Source of the DNA: CAYTGR01 sp964437445
GTDB lineage: Bacteria > Chloroflexota > Anaerolineae > B4-G1 > SLSP01
Direction of reading: 5' to 3'
DNA length: 46,154 nt
NCBI GenBank assembly: GCA_964437445.1
Contig: CAYTGR010000041.1
Location: forward strand, 1 to 46,154
Shown piece by piece: positions 1-12,200 of this stretch. The notes beneath the pieces were generated by a model. That model saw only the letters and a list, made by a program, of their open reading frames with translations. It did no database searches and was not told where the DNA came from. Positions within the stretch are counted from its first letter, which is position 1. Every line of letters begins with the position of its first letter. Both the position numbers and the translations under genes were made by a program.

Positions 1-41
1 AAGGATGAAGGCGGAAGGATGAAATCTCCTTTGAAAAGAGC

Positions 42-105
42 GTGAAAAGTTTGTAGTCAGGCGCTTTAGCGCCATCTTATTAGCCGCGCTGAAGCGCGGC
101 ACTAC
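42..105. repeat. Hairpin-rich interspersed repeat, copy A
   Basis: A compact palindromic element. GTAGT at 53-57 pairs with ACTAC at 101-105 and encloses two smaller hairpins, GGCGCTTTAGCGCC (60-73) and CCGCGCTGAAGCGCGG (84-99). The 32 bases at 42-73 match 17582-17613 at 28 positions, so related copies lie on both sides of the giant surface-protein gene. The layout resembles REP/MITE-type repeats. It lies 3' of the giant gene and its stems could also help end transcription, but no T tract follows them, so an intrinsic terminator is not supported. Confidence 0.6.
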
Positions 106-130
106 GAACAGAGGCCACCGGGCTTTCTTT

Positions 131-165
131 CCGCCATCCGCCATTCGCTATTCGCCATTTGCCAT
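131..165. repeat. Heptamer tandem repeat (YCGCCAT type)
   Basis: Five consecutive 7-base units: CCGCCAT, CCGCCAT, TCGCTAT, TCGCCAT, TTGCCAT. The array lies in the non-coding segment downstream of the giant surface-protein gene. No function is known to me; slipped-strand expansion is the simplest origin. Apart from this array and the hairpin element at 42-105, I see nothing recognisable in bases 1-260. Confidence 0.6.
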
Positions 166-260
166 TCACCTTCCGGGGTAAGCGGCGGGACCATCCAGCG
201 CGACTCCTGATGATTGAGAAGATACCTCTTTTCTCTATAGCCGGTTGAGCCATGCTCTTG

Positions 261-3200
261 TTAGCGTGCGCGGCCCCAACGCTGGCGTTCTACTACGCCG
301 TAACGCGGCGGGGGTAACTCCAGCCCCAGAATGCGCCGCGCGCGTGTGCTACCGATCTGCACTAACGTGTTGACCGTATCGCTACCGGCTGCCCCGGTGG
401 TATCGGTGATGGAAACAGTGTTGGCAAGGATCGTGCCGCTGGGAACCGTGGTATCCACCAGCACGGTCAGCGTGACCAGGCCAGAGGCCACCGGTGTGAG
501 CGTCCCCAAACTCCAGGTCACGGTAGTCATCACGCCGTTGCCCGTGATCGTACAGGCCGGCGTGCAGATAGGATCGGTAGTGCTGACCGGCAAGGTATCG
601 GAGAGCGTCACGCCGGGCGCGACCTCGGTGCCGGTGACCGTGTAGGCGATGGTGTAGGTCAACAGGCCGCCCGGCTGGACCGTGGCCGGCGCAACGGCCT
701 TGCGCACAACCAGCGCGTGGCTGCTGATCACCGTCGTCGTCACCTGCGCGCCAACGCTCAAGCCGCCGGTGTCGGTGAACGCGCTCACGTTGGTGAGGAC
801 GGTCCCATTGGCCAACGGCACTGTGGTTTGCACCGTCAACGTCACCCGGCCAGACGCCGGATTGAGCGTCCCCAAATTCCAGCGGACAACGCCCCCACTC
901 TCAGTACAACCCGCCGGCGCGCAGCTCTGGTAGATCGTGTTGGCCGGTACCGTGTCGGAGATCACGGCGCCTGAAGCCGGTTCATTGCCGGTCACGGTGT
1001 AGAGCAAAGTATAGGTCAGCCAAGCGCCGGCATTGACGGTAGCGGCCCCCTGTTTGGTCAACGCCAGACTGTGCGTGGCCGTCACCAGGGTCGTGGCCTG
1101 CGCAGCCGCGGTGATTCCGGCATTGGTATCGGAAATGAAGGCCGTGTTGAGAATTTGCGTGCCGCTGATGAGGGGCGTGGCCGCCCTGACGGTCAACGTC
1201 ACCACACCAGCAGAAGGGGGCGTCAGCGTGCCCAGGGACCAGGTGACCAGGCCGCTGACCTGAGCACAGGAAGTCCCCCCGGCGCAACTCTCATAGAGAG
1301 TGTTGAGCGGCACCGTATCGGAAAGGCGGGCGCTGATGGCGTTCTCGTTCCCGGTCACGCTATACGCCAGGGTATACGTCAGCAGATTCCCGGCGCCGAC
1401 CAGGGCCGGCCCCTGCTTGGCAAGCCAGAGCGTGTGCCGGCTCTGGAGTGTGGTGGTCAGACGATAGGTCCCGCTCAGCCCGGAGGTATCGCTGATGAAA
1501 ACCGTGTTGGTCAACGCAACGCCGGCCGGCGACGCGACGACCTGTACCGTCAGCGTGACCGCGCCGGAGCCAGGGGCGACGTTGCCCAGAGTCCAGGTGA
1601 CCAGCCCGCCACTGCCGACCGCCGGGCCGCTACAAGTCAGACCACCGGCGCAGCTCTGGTAAGTGGTATTCGCCGGCACGGTGTCGGAAACGACCACCCC
1701 CGGCGCAAATTCATTGCCGGTCACCGTGTAAACCAACGTGTAAGTCACCAGGTCTCCCGGATAAACCAGGGCCGGCGCGCGGTGCTTGGTCACCGTCAAA
1801 GTATGGCTGCCTTGCAAGGGGGTAGTGATAACACGGGTCGCGCTCTGGCCTGAAGCATCCGTGATGATCACTGTGTTGGTCAGGGGGACTCCGGCGGGCG
1901 GCAGGTTGGCCACCTGCACCACCCAGGTGAGCACGCCGGTCGCCTGNNNNNNNNNNNNNNNNNNNNNNNNNNNNNNNNNNNNNNNNNNNNNNNNNNNNNN
2001 NNNNNNNNNNNNNNNNNNNNNNNNNNNNNNNNNNNNNNNNNNNNNNCGGCGGGCGGCAGGTTGGCCACCTGCACCACCCAGGTGAGCACGCCGGTCGCCT
2101 GGGTCTGACCGCTGGCCGGCGGCAAGAAGTTGCCCCGTTGCCAGCGGACGGTGCCGCTGCTGCCAACGCCCGGTGCAGAGGTCGGCGCCGGCGTGGCGCT
2201 GAAATAGGTGGTGCTGACCGGTGTCATATCGCTGACCACCACGTCGTAGACCGGTTCCGTGCCGGTAACCGTATAGGCGATGGTGTAGGTCAAGAGCGCG
2301 CCCGGCTGTGCCACAGGGGGAGAGGCCGATTTGGTCAGAGTTAAGGTGTGGCCGGCCGTGACGGTGTCGGTCAGATCGTCCTGCGCAGCGACGCTCACCT
2401 GGTGTGAGCCGGTGCCGTTGACACCGGTCGCCGTCGCCAGATTGTAAATGGCCGTGGCATGGGTCAGCGGTGTGGTCACCACAACGGCGAAGGAAAGCTG
2501 GGCCGTTGCACCGGAGTTCAGATTGTTGAGCGTCCAGTTCAGCACCGGCAGGTTCACAGACCGACTATCGCCGCCACTGATGGAACCCACCCCATAATCG
2601 GTGAACGTTGGAACGGTATCAGTGATGGTCACATCAGCGCGGGCGGTGCCGGTGTTGGTGATCCGCAGCGTGTAGGTGAGCCGTTCGCCGGGGATTAAGG
2701 GGGGACCGCCGGTGTTGAGGCTGGTTTTGAGGAGCTGCAACAACGGCTGGCTGATCACCTCGCCGGTGATCGTGTCGGTCGCGCTCAGCCCGGTGGTATC
2801 GGTGAGCGAGACTGAGTTGGTGATGAGGGTGCCGTTATCCAACGGACTGGCGACGGTTACCGTAAGCCGCGCCGTGCCGGAGGCGGGTGCGGCCAGGGTA
2901 GGCGTGAGGATCCCTAACGTCCAGGTGACCAGCGTGCCAGAGCGGCTGCAGCCGAGACCACCGCTGCATCCCACGTATGCGGTGTCGGCCGGCAGTGTAT
3001 CGGAGAGGATGACACCCCTGGCAGGCTCGTTGCCGGTCACGGTGTAGAGCAGCGTGTAGGTGATGAGCGTGCCGGGGGTACAGGTCAGCGGGCCCAGTTT
3101 GGTCACGCTCAGGCTGTGGCTGCCCTGGACCAAAGTCGTAAGACTGTGTGCGGCACTGCCGCCCAGCGTGTCGGTAAAGGTGACAGCATTGGTCAGCACC

Positions 3201-6200
3201 GTACCGTTCAGCAGCGAAGGCACCTGCACAACGGCGGTAACCAGGCCGGTCACGGTGGGAGTCAACGTGCCCACAGTCCAGGTGACGGTGCGCCCGACCG
3301 CGCCACACGGGGCCCCGGCGCAGCTCACCAGCGTCACTTCAGCGGGCAGCGTATCCGCCAGGCGGGGGTTCAACGCCGGTTCGGTGCCGATGACGGTGTA
3401 GGCTATCGTGTAAGTGAGCCGGTCGCCCGCCTGAACCACAGCACCGCTGGCAGACTTGGTCACGCTGAGCGTGTGGGCGCTCTGGATGGACGTCGTGATC
3501 GTCCGGGCAGCGCTCTGACCAGAGGTGTCGCTGAGGATGGCGGTGTTGGTCAGCACCGTGCCGTTAGGAGCCGGCCCAACCTGCACCACTAACGTCAACA
3601 TGCCGGTGGCCTGGGTCTGCCCGCTCTCCGGCGGCAGGAAGTCGCCCAGCGCCCAGCGCACCGGGTCGGTACTCAGGAGTCCCAGGCCACCGGTGGCCGT
3701 GACAAAGGTGGTGTAGGCCGGCAGGGTATTGCTCATCACCGCGCCCAAGACCGGTTCGTTGCCGGTGATGGTGTAGGCTAAGGTGTAGGTGAGCAGCTCA
3801 CCGGCCGGGACCGGGCTGGCGCTGGCCCATTGGGTCAAGGTCAAGGCATGGCTTGTCTGCACAGCATTCGTCAGGGCAGCCGTATCAGCCAGCCCTTGCG
3901 TATCGGTGAGCAGGGCGCTGTTGGTCAAGACCAGGCCGCGCGTCAACGGCCTGTTCACCTGAACCACAAGCGTGACGGCGCCGGTCGCCAGCGGGGTCAG
4001 ATCGCCCAGCGACCAGACGACGGGGCCGCCTGCGCCAACGCCCGGCGCGCTGGTCGGCGTGGGGATAGCGGCCACAAAGGTCGTATGCGCCGGCGTTGTA
4101 TCGGAGAGAAGCACGCCCAGCGAGGGCCGCGTGCCGGTGGCGGTGTACGTCAGCGTGTAGGTGAGCAGCCCTCCCGCCTGAACGGCGGTCGGGTTCTGCC
4201 GTTTCGCTAACGTCAGCGCCGCCTGGAACTCGTAAGTACCCAGGTCGGGAGCCTTGCCCTGCGGGCGCGGGTTGCCGTCCAGGTCGGTATCGGCCGGCCC
4301 CGCCACCCCGGCATCGCGGGCCATACTGAAGCCTTGCAGACGGTAGTCGCCGGCGGTTGGATCCACAAAGGCCGGCGCACCGGTGATCGCCTGGGTGACA
4401 TTGATCGTCCCGCCACCGCCGCTGTTCGTGCCGTTGCCGAACCAGAGGACGCCCTGAAGCGTGGCCGCGTTGCCGGCCGTCACCGTGAGGCCCACGGTCT
4501 GGCTAACCAGGATGGTATTGGTCAGCGTCACCAGGCTGTAGCGGCCCAGATCGTCGGCGACGTAGAAGCCACTGCCGTCGCCGCCGGCGTTGCGGGCCAA
4601 CGTCGTGTGTCGCATGGTCAACGTGGACGCCGTGGCCTCCACCCCACCGGCGTAGTCGGTAGCCTGGTTATCGGCGATCAGCGTGTTGGTCATCCAGGCA
4701 GTAGTAGAGTAAACAGTAAGGCCGCCGCCAATGTCGGCACTGTTGTTACGCAGCACCGTATCCTTGATTGAGACAACGCTGGTATCCAGGTAGAGGCCAC
4801 CACCCTCCACCTGGGTCGTGTTGCTCGTGATGACGGTGTTGGTCAGGGCGATGGAAGTGGTCTTGAAGATATAAATACCGCCACCGCCGCAGAATTGCGT
4901 GCTGCAGGCCGTACTGGCCACACTGTTGGTGACCACAGTATTGCCGGTCAGCTGGGCAAAATGACCGAAATCAATCTCTATGCCGCCGCCGAACAGATCG
5001 GCGCGGTTACCAGAGATGGTGTTATGGATCAACCGGGCATTGCTGCGCAGCAGGAAGATCCCCCCGCCATAGACGGCCTGGTTGCCGTAGATCCGGCAGC
5101 CGCTGATGGTCGCGGTCGCTGTGACCACGTAGATCCCGCCGCCGGAACCCACACCGCCGGGGTCGCCGCCGAGGTTCGCGGCGTTGCCACCGGTCAGGTT
5201 CAGGTCCATCACCGTCGGCGTGATCGCGCCGGTGATGTAGAGGACGCGGCGGTCACTGGCGGCATCCAGCGTCGTCGGGTAGAGCACCGGATCGCGCACA
5301 GCAAAGTCGCGGTCCCAGCCGCCCTGCAGGGTGAGCGTTTTGCTCAGATAGATAGTTTGCGTCAGTCCGTCGCGGACGGAGACACCCCGGCAATAACCGG
5401 CCAGCTTGACCACATCGGTGACGTGAGTGCTGGCATCCACCGCCAGCTGGACTTCCTCGTAGAGAATCGGCGCGTCGTTGAGTTTGGCAAAGCAGGTGCG
5501 GATCTCGTCCGCGCCCAGATCGTAGCCGGCGCCGACAGGCCGGGGATCGCCATCCAGGTCGTAATTCAGGCCGGTTACCCCTGCATCACGGGCCGCACTG
5601 TCGTGGGTGATGTGATAGCCATCGGCAGCAAAGGCTGGCGCGCCGACCATAGAGTAATTGGCCAAGACCGGACCGCTGACATCTAAGGCATTGTTAAACC
5701 AGAGGACGCCGTCCATCGTCATACCCCCTGGTGAACCACCGCGCACGCCGATAGAATGCGAAACCACGATGGTATTGGTCAGAGCCAGGGGAACCGCAGA
5801 ATCCTGCATCCAGATGCCGGTATTGGTATTGCTGACCAGGGTGGTATGCCAGAACTGCGCCGCCGAACTGTCCACAAAAACGCCACCCCCATCCATAGCA
5901 GCCACATTCCCCATCAAAATGTTATTCTTGAGCTGTGCACTGCTCTGGTACAGATAAAGCCCGCCGCCCCAACCGCTCCCCGGACCGGCGGCGCGGTTGT
6001 CCAGCACCCGATTGCCCAGCAAGGAGGCCGCGCTACGCAGGAAATGGAGCCCTCCGCCATCCTGAAGCGCCGTGTTGGTCAAGACCCAGTTGGAGCGCAG
6101 GATGGCCGGGCTATTCAGCAGAGCTCCGCCCCCGCCGCGATGGCTCTGGTTGGCCGTCAGGGTGTTCGCCTCTATCAACGCTCCGCTGCGCTCCAACCAG

Positions 6201-9200
6201 AAGCCACCCCCGTAGCCACCGTCCACCAGGGCCGTGCCGTTCTCACGCAGCAGGTTGCCGACGATGGCCGCGGCGCCGCCCCGCACCGCCAGGCCGCCCC
6301 CGGTGATGGCATGGTTGGCAGCCAGGGTAGTCCCCTCCAGCTGGACCGCCGGCGGCTGGGTTAGCCGGTACAACCGCTGCACTTCAGCCGCACTGAGCGC
6401 GCGCCCATAGATCTGCACCTCATCCAGCAGCCCCTGGAAGCCACTGCTGGACCAGGAGCTCCTGCCGATCCACAAAGGACCGCTGCCCTGGTAATCTACC
6501 GGCGATGTATCGGATATAACCACCTGCCCATCCTTGTAGAGTTGCCGCTGATTGGTCAGCGCGTCGTAGGTGCAGACCCAGTGGTGCCACTGCCGATCGG
6601 TTTCTGGTGCAGGGCTGTTCAAGTCGTTAGCATAGAAAGCGCAGGTGAAGCGATTGTCGCTGCTGCCGCGGAACCCGAAATGGAGTCCCTGGTTGCCAGC
6701 AGCATTGCCTTGCCCGATGAAGAAATCTTCCCTGCCGGTGCTGGCCCGCCTGGCCCAGGCCGCCAGCGTGAACGAGGTATTGGACAGCGGCAGAGCGGCG
6801 CTGACCAGAGAATCGTCTCCTTCAAAATCTGCCGCGTAGCGGAACGGTCCACTCCGCGCCGGCTGCGGACAGGCGGTCCCGCTACAGGTAGCGTGATAAC
6901 CGTAGCCGGAGAGATCGGCCCAGGTATCGGTGCGGGCCGGTTCGTCCAACGGCAGGTGCAACAGGCTGCCCGGTAGCCCCGGCGTATCCAGGAAGAGCCC
7001 ACCCCCCAGAGCCGCGCTATTGGAAAGCACCTGGTTGCCGGTCAGCAGAATCTGCCAGCCCAGACGCAGGTAAAGCCCACCGCCGTTGCCGCTGGCCGTG
7101 TTGCTGAGCAGCGTGTTGCCGCTCAAGCGGATCGCCTCAGAAGTCAACGCCGGCGTGGCCAGCGCCGCGACCTCGGCAGCCGAGAGCGCCCGGTTGTAAA
7201 AGTGAACCTCATCCAGCGCACCACGGAAGGCATAGGCACTACTGCCCTGACGCTGCCCCAGCAAGAAGGGGTAACTGTCAGCAGTCAGATCATCCCCCCC
7301 AATGCCGGTCAGGCTGCCTACCAGCACGCCATTGCGGTAAAGATAGGCAGCGCTGCCATCATAAGTCGCCACCAGGTGGTTCCAGCCCGGCAAGATGACA
7401 TCAGGCACCTCTAACACGGCGGTACCGGCCGGGATAAAACGGAGGCCGTTAACCCCGGCGCTGCCACCGGTGAAAAGCGCAAAATGCTGATCCCTTTTGT
7501 TAATCAAGCATTGAGCGTTAGCCGTGTTGAGATCATCCCAGTAGAACCAGAGACTGAGCGAGAACTGCGAAACGCGCAGCGCCGGGGCATCGGCAATCGT
7601 GATGGACTGGGCGCCGTTGAACTGCAGGCCGGCCCCAAAAGCCCCCAGCGCTTCAGCCAGCGGGCAGGTCGCCCCGGAGCAAACGGCCGGATTGTCACCG
7701 CCGACCGTATCCGCAAACGTCGTCGCCCCCACCGGCTCATCCAGCGGCAGCCGGAAGACGGCGCCCGACAGCGCCGCCGGCGGCTGAGCCGTTTGCAAGT
7801 ACAGCCCGCCGCCGTGGGCCGCCTGGTTGGCAAAGACGGTCGTGGCCGTCAGCGTCAGGCCCCCACCGTTGAGGAAAAGCCCGCCGCCCGCCACCGTCGC
7901 TCCATTGCCTTCCAGCCAGGTCTGGCTGAAGACCGGCGTGGCGGTGAGCACATAGGCGCCCCCGCCCCACCGGGCGTACCCGTTGACCAGATGCAACCCG
8001 CTGATGGTGGGGCTGATCGCGCCGGTGATGTAAAGCGCCCGCCCGCCCCCCAACGCATCTAACGTCGCCGGGTGGGCCACCGGATCGGGCGTGGTCCAGT
8101 TGGTCAGCGTATAGCCGCCTTGCAGGAGCAAGGTCCGGCTCAGGTAGACGGTCTGGGTGACACCGGCCCGTACCTCCAGGCTGGCGCAGAGACCGGCCAC
8201 TTTGACCTCATCGGTCGGCTGCGTGGCCGCATCCACGGCGGCCTGCACATCGGCGTAGTCGGTGGGGTTGTTGTTCAGCCGGACCCAGCAGGTGCGGAGC
8301 TCATCGGCGCCGAGATCGGGCGTGCGATCGCGCAGGTCGCCGTCTATGTCAAGGGTCACGCTGGTGCGGCTACCCCGGTTGCGGGCGGCCGAATCCAGAC
8401 CGATGTGGTAGCCATCGGCCAGGAAGGCCGGCGGGCCGGTAACGGCGTTGTTCACCGTTACCGCACCGGTGGTGTTGGTCCCGTTGCCGGCCCAGAGCAC
8501 GCCGTTGAGCAGGGCGCTGCCGGCGTTCACCACGACTCCGGTTGTATGGCTGACCAGGATCGTGTTGGTCAGATAAACCTGGGAACCAGCGCCGTTGTAG
8601 TAGAAACCGTTGTTGCCGCTGTTACGGGCCAGTGTGGTATGCAGGAAGCGCGGGCTGCCGTTGTAGATGGAGACCCCACTGCCCTGCGTGGGAGCCTGGT
8701 TATCCGCCAGCACCGTATTGATCACAGTAGCATTGGAGGCGAAGAGGTACAGGCCGCCCCCTTGCATGCCGGCGCTGTTGCCCCGGATGATCAGGCTGTC
8801 CACCGTCGCCGGATTGGATTTGATGTAAAGCCCTCCGCCTTCCACGGCGGTATTGGTGGTCACCTGCGAATAACGGAGGGTGCCGGTACCACCTTCCAGC
8901 CAGAGACCGCCCCCGGAAGCGGTGGCCTGGTTGCCGAAGAGCTGGCAGGCGCTCAGGGTGAGCGTGGCGTTGAGTGCGTAGAGGCCGCCGCCGTAATCGG
9001 CATACCCTCTGGTGAGGCGCAGCCCGCTCACCGTGACCGCGTTTCCGCCGGTGATGAACAGCCCCCGGCCCTGGCCATGCGCGTCCAACGTGGTCGGGTT
9101 GGCGATCGGATCGGCAACCGTCCACTGCGTGTAAGTATATCCGCCCTGCAAGGTCAGGGACTTGTCAAGATAGGCCACCTGAGATTGCCCGCCGCTGGTG

Positions 9201-9226
9201 TTGAGCCGGGAGCAGGTGCCGGCCAC
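261..9226 (-). CDS. Giant surface protein, C-terminal half (beta-helix, LamG, DUF11 repeats)
   Basis: From the nominal GTG at 9226 the product starts with a right-handed beta-helix full of GGG-L/I-Y/W turns, like polymorphic outer-membrane/autotransporter-type helices. The helix module restarts twice, near residues 312 and 1244, each at an R-T-C-W/F...LN...Y segment. Two LamG-like domains are embedded in the first two helix modules (about 7745-7150 and 6970-6360). From about residue 1671 there are ten DUF11-type repeats with the signature LTYTLxYTVTG...SDTxP, which run to the end. There is no signal peptide, no Shine-Dalgarno before 9226, and the upstream in-frame sequence is coding-like, so this is the continuation of the gene at 9296-17560 after an in-frame TAG, not an independent gene. 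The frame crosses an assembly gap; removing 155 bases gives about 2,936 residues. No sorting motif or TM is visible at the C-terminus. Probable role: extracellular adhesion (inference). Confidence 0.75.
1947..2046. other. Assembly gap (100 N) flanked by a 55-bp identical overlap
   Basis: The 55 bases before the gap (1892-1946) are identical to the 55 bases after it (2047-2101). Position 1946 and its counterpart 2101 are both first bases of a minus-strand codon, so collapsing one copy plus the Ns (155 bases) restores one uninterrupted DUF11-repeat reading frame. The simplest reading is two contig ends overlapping by one k-mer, with no sequence missing. A lost repeat unit cannot be excluded, because DUF11 repeats are what assemblers collapse. 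Confidence 0.85.
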
Positions 9227-9298
9227 TTTGACCGTAGCGCCCGGCGCGGCGGCCTCTATTGCCGCCTGGATGGTGGCATAGTCGGCACCGTTGAGCTA
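9227..9298 (-). other. In-frame TAG junction splitting the giant surface protein
   Basis: The stop of the upstream gene is TAG at 9298-9296. The next 23 codons, down to the GTG at 9226, stay in the same frame without a stop and read as the beginning of a beta-helix domain (L-N-G-A-D-Y-A-T-I-Q-A-A-I-E..., then V-K-V-A-G-T-C). Two internal homologues in the downstream half have R-T-C-W-V-R-L-N and R-T-C-F-A-K-L-N here, so the TAG replaces an Arg/Lys codon. One substitution (AAG to TAG) explains it. Confidence 0.85.
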
Positions 9299-12200
9299 GG
9301 CCCAGCAGGTGCGGTAAACCGTGACCACCGTTGTCGCCGTCACGCTGTTGGTGCCGTTGGTAGCCGTCACGACCACCGTGTAGAGCCGCAGCGGGACATA
9401 GGTGCTGAAGACGTGCGTCAACGAGACCTGGTTGGTGAAGGTAAGCGTCTGGGTGGTGGTAAACTCCCCATCCCCCAAGTCCCAGGTGTAGTGGATATTG
9501 GTCCCTGCCGCCACGGTAGCGGTCAACACGGTGGGATCGTCGTATTCGGTGGGGCTGTTGTTGAGCACCACCAGCCCCTGGATCGGTACATCAACGACCT
9601 GAACCGAGGTGGTAACCACCTCACTGCCAACACTATTGGTGGCGGTGACCACTACCGTATACGTGCCGGTCTGGACGTAGGTATGGGTGAGCGGTATCGT
9701 CTTGGCCAGGTAGTACGGCGTGACCTCCACCGGCGGCGTCCCATCGCCGAAATCCCAGGTATAGGTGACGTTGGTGCCGGTCGTGAGCGTGGCCGTCACC
9801 GCCGCGCTCGTTCCCAAAGGTACTGGACTGTTGCTCTGCAGCTGCAAATTCCTGATGGGCGCCTCCAGCACTTCCACCGTGGCGGTTTGTACCAGGCTGT
9901 TATAGGGATTGGTGGCCGTCACTACCACCGTGTAGGTGCCGGTCTGAGCGTAAGTGTGGGTGATCGTGGTAGAGGTTCCCGGCCCACTGGTGGCAGTATG
10001 CCCATCCCCAAAGTCCCATAGATAGGTGACGTTGGTGCTGGTGGGAGCCACCGTCGCAGTGAGCACAGTGAGCTGCTCCAGCTCCACAGGGCTGGTGGTG
10101 GTGAGCAGAAGCCTATCCACTTTGTAGACCACCGTGACGGTATGCACATCGGTGACGACAGTATGGAGCGGGTTGTCAGCGGTAACGGTGATGACCCGCA
10201 CGCCCGGCGTAGACCAGGTGTAGGTGAGCACGTAGGAGACCTGCCCGGAAGTATAGACGGCCGTCGGCTTCCCGGTCGCCGACCAGGTATAGCTGATCGG
10301 CGGGGTAGCATTGAGCGGGTTGACGGTAGCCGTGAAGACCTCCGGCGTATCCACCGCCGCCACGTCCCGACCGCTGATCGTGACCCCTAACAGGATGGAG
10401 AAATCCAGACCGGTATGCGCAGAGGCGTCGTTATTCCCGGCCGGGCCGTGGTCCGATTCCTCGGCATCCACCGTTACCGTATTGGTCACCACCCGCTGCC
10501 CGCCCACCTCCGCCGCAGCGAGATAGGCGGCATAACCATCCACAATTTGAGCCGGCAGCGTCAGGCTCAATGCCTGGCCAACCGCAAGCGGAGCGGTCGC
10601 CGAACCCAGCGTACACGTGATGGGCTGCTGGCCCTGGCAGGTCACCGACGGCCTGAGAGTGACGCGGCTGACGCCAAACTCCCGGGGGTACGCGTCGACA
10701 TCCAGGGCGAAACGGTACTGGGCATACCGGCCGGCCGCAAGGTTTTGCAGTCCCAATTCCGGTGGGCCGGTCAAGGCGTCGTTCAGGCTCGTGTAGAAGG
10801 AATTGGACGTGCCGTCGGGACCGACGAACGCTATATTGGTGCAGGCCGGCGTGGGGCAGGCCCGGACCTGGAACCGGAGCCGCGCCAGGCCACGGAGGTA
10901 ATGATCGCGGACCTCAGCCGCCGACAAGGGCCGGTTAAGGATAACGATCTCATCCAGGCGGCCCTGGAACGGCGTCTGCACGTTGTCGCTGAATTCGCGT
11001 CCCAGCTTGAGCGGAAAACTGTTCTGGCAAGGGGCACGCACACCGGGGAAAATAATGTCCTGCTGGCCGTTGACGTAGCCAATCAGATCAGTGCCATCGT
11101 AGGTCATCATCACATGGTTCCAGGCGTTGAGCTGGAGCGCCTGAGTGCCGTTGCCGCCGACAAAAGCATCAATGTTACCACACTGCCCGGCCGGCAAGAA
11201 GTCGTAGTTGACTTGGGTGGAGCCTTTCGCCAGCATCAGGGAGTAATTGACGTTGTAGCCGTAACTATCTTCTTTGACGAGCAGCGTTTGATAGAGACCA
11301 GGCGTCACCGTGACCGGCCAGACCCAAAGTCCGACCGTGAACTGGTTGAGGTCCAACGTGCTGTTATCCGGGGCATAGAGGTAATCAACCGCCCCATCAA
11401 ATTCCAGCGCCGTGGCGAAGGCCCCCGGTGCGCCGGCAGTGGGGCAGGTCGTGCCCAGACAGTAAGTATTATTGCTACGCCCTGAGGTATCCTGGAAAGC
11501 ATTCGCCCCCGACAACTCATCCAGGTGAAGCAATAAGACCGTCCCATTCATGTTCACATTACCGGTTACGTAACCGGTCTCCTGAATCCCGTCGTCGGGC
11601 AGGGATTCGCCCAAGGGGCGGTAGGGGGTCCAGCCCAGCGTGCTCCAGCGCCCACTGCCCAACGTATCGGTCAGCACGCGGGAGTCAAAGTAACCGCTGT
11701 AAGGCATCACCGGCGTCCCCATCAACAGTTGTACTTCGGTCGCCGTGAGCACCCGGGTGAAAATCGCCACCTCGTCCAGCTGGCCGTGGAAGTAATCCGT
11801 CAGGCCGGGGAAATTGCCGACCACCAGGGGACCGCCCCCCTGATAATAAGCGGTGGCAGTATCCTGGGCCACCAGCACCCCATCCCGGTAAAGAGTACGG
11901 CGGCGCGTGGCCACATCATACGTGCAGGCCCAGTGATGCCAGAGAGTATCGAAGTAACTAGCTGACGTATCCAGATCGTTCCCCCAGAAAGCGCAGGTGA
12001 AACGGTTGTTGCTGCGAAAACCGATGTAGAGGCCAACGTTGGTAGTAGGTGCCCCCTGGCCCACTACGACATCCGCCGTGCCGGTGCTGAGCCTGCGGGC
12101 CCAAAAGGCTACGGTAAAGGAGCGATAAGCTAGGGCCGGGGCACTGTTGATGATTAATTGATCGTTGCTCCCGTCCAGCTGCGCCGCGTTGCCGAACTGC

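Noticed and set aside
261..4200. CRISPR-like periodic repeats
   Set aside because: The period (about 350-450 bp) and imperfect repeats are explained by DUF11 protein repeats; there are no spacers of constant length.
8072..10021. Long plus-strand open frame (649 codons)
   Set aside because: It is antisense to the giant surface gene, has no domain sense or ribosome-binding site, and arises from high GC and repetitive codons on the opposite strand.
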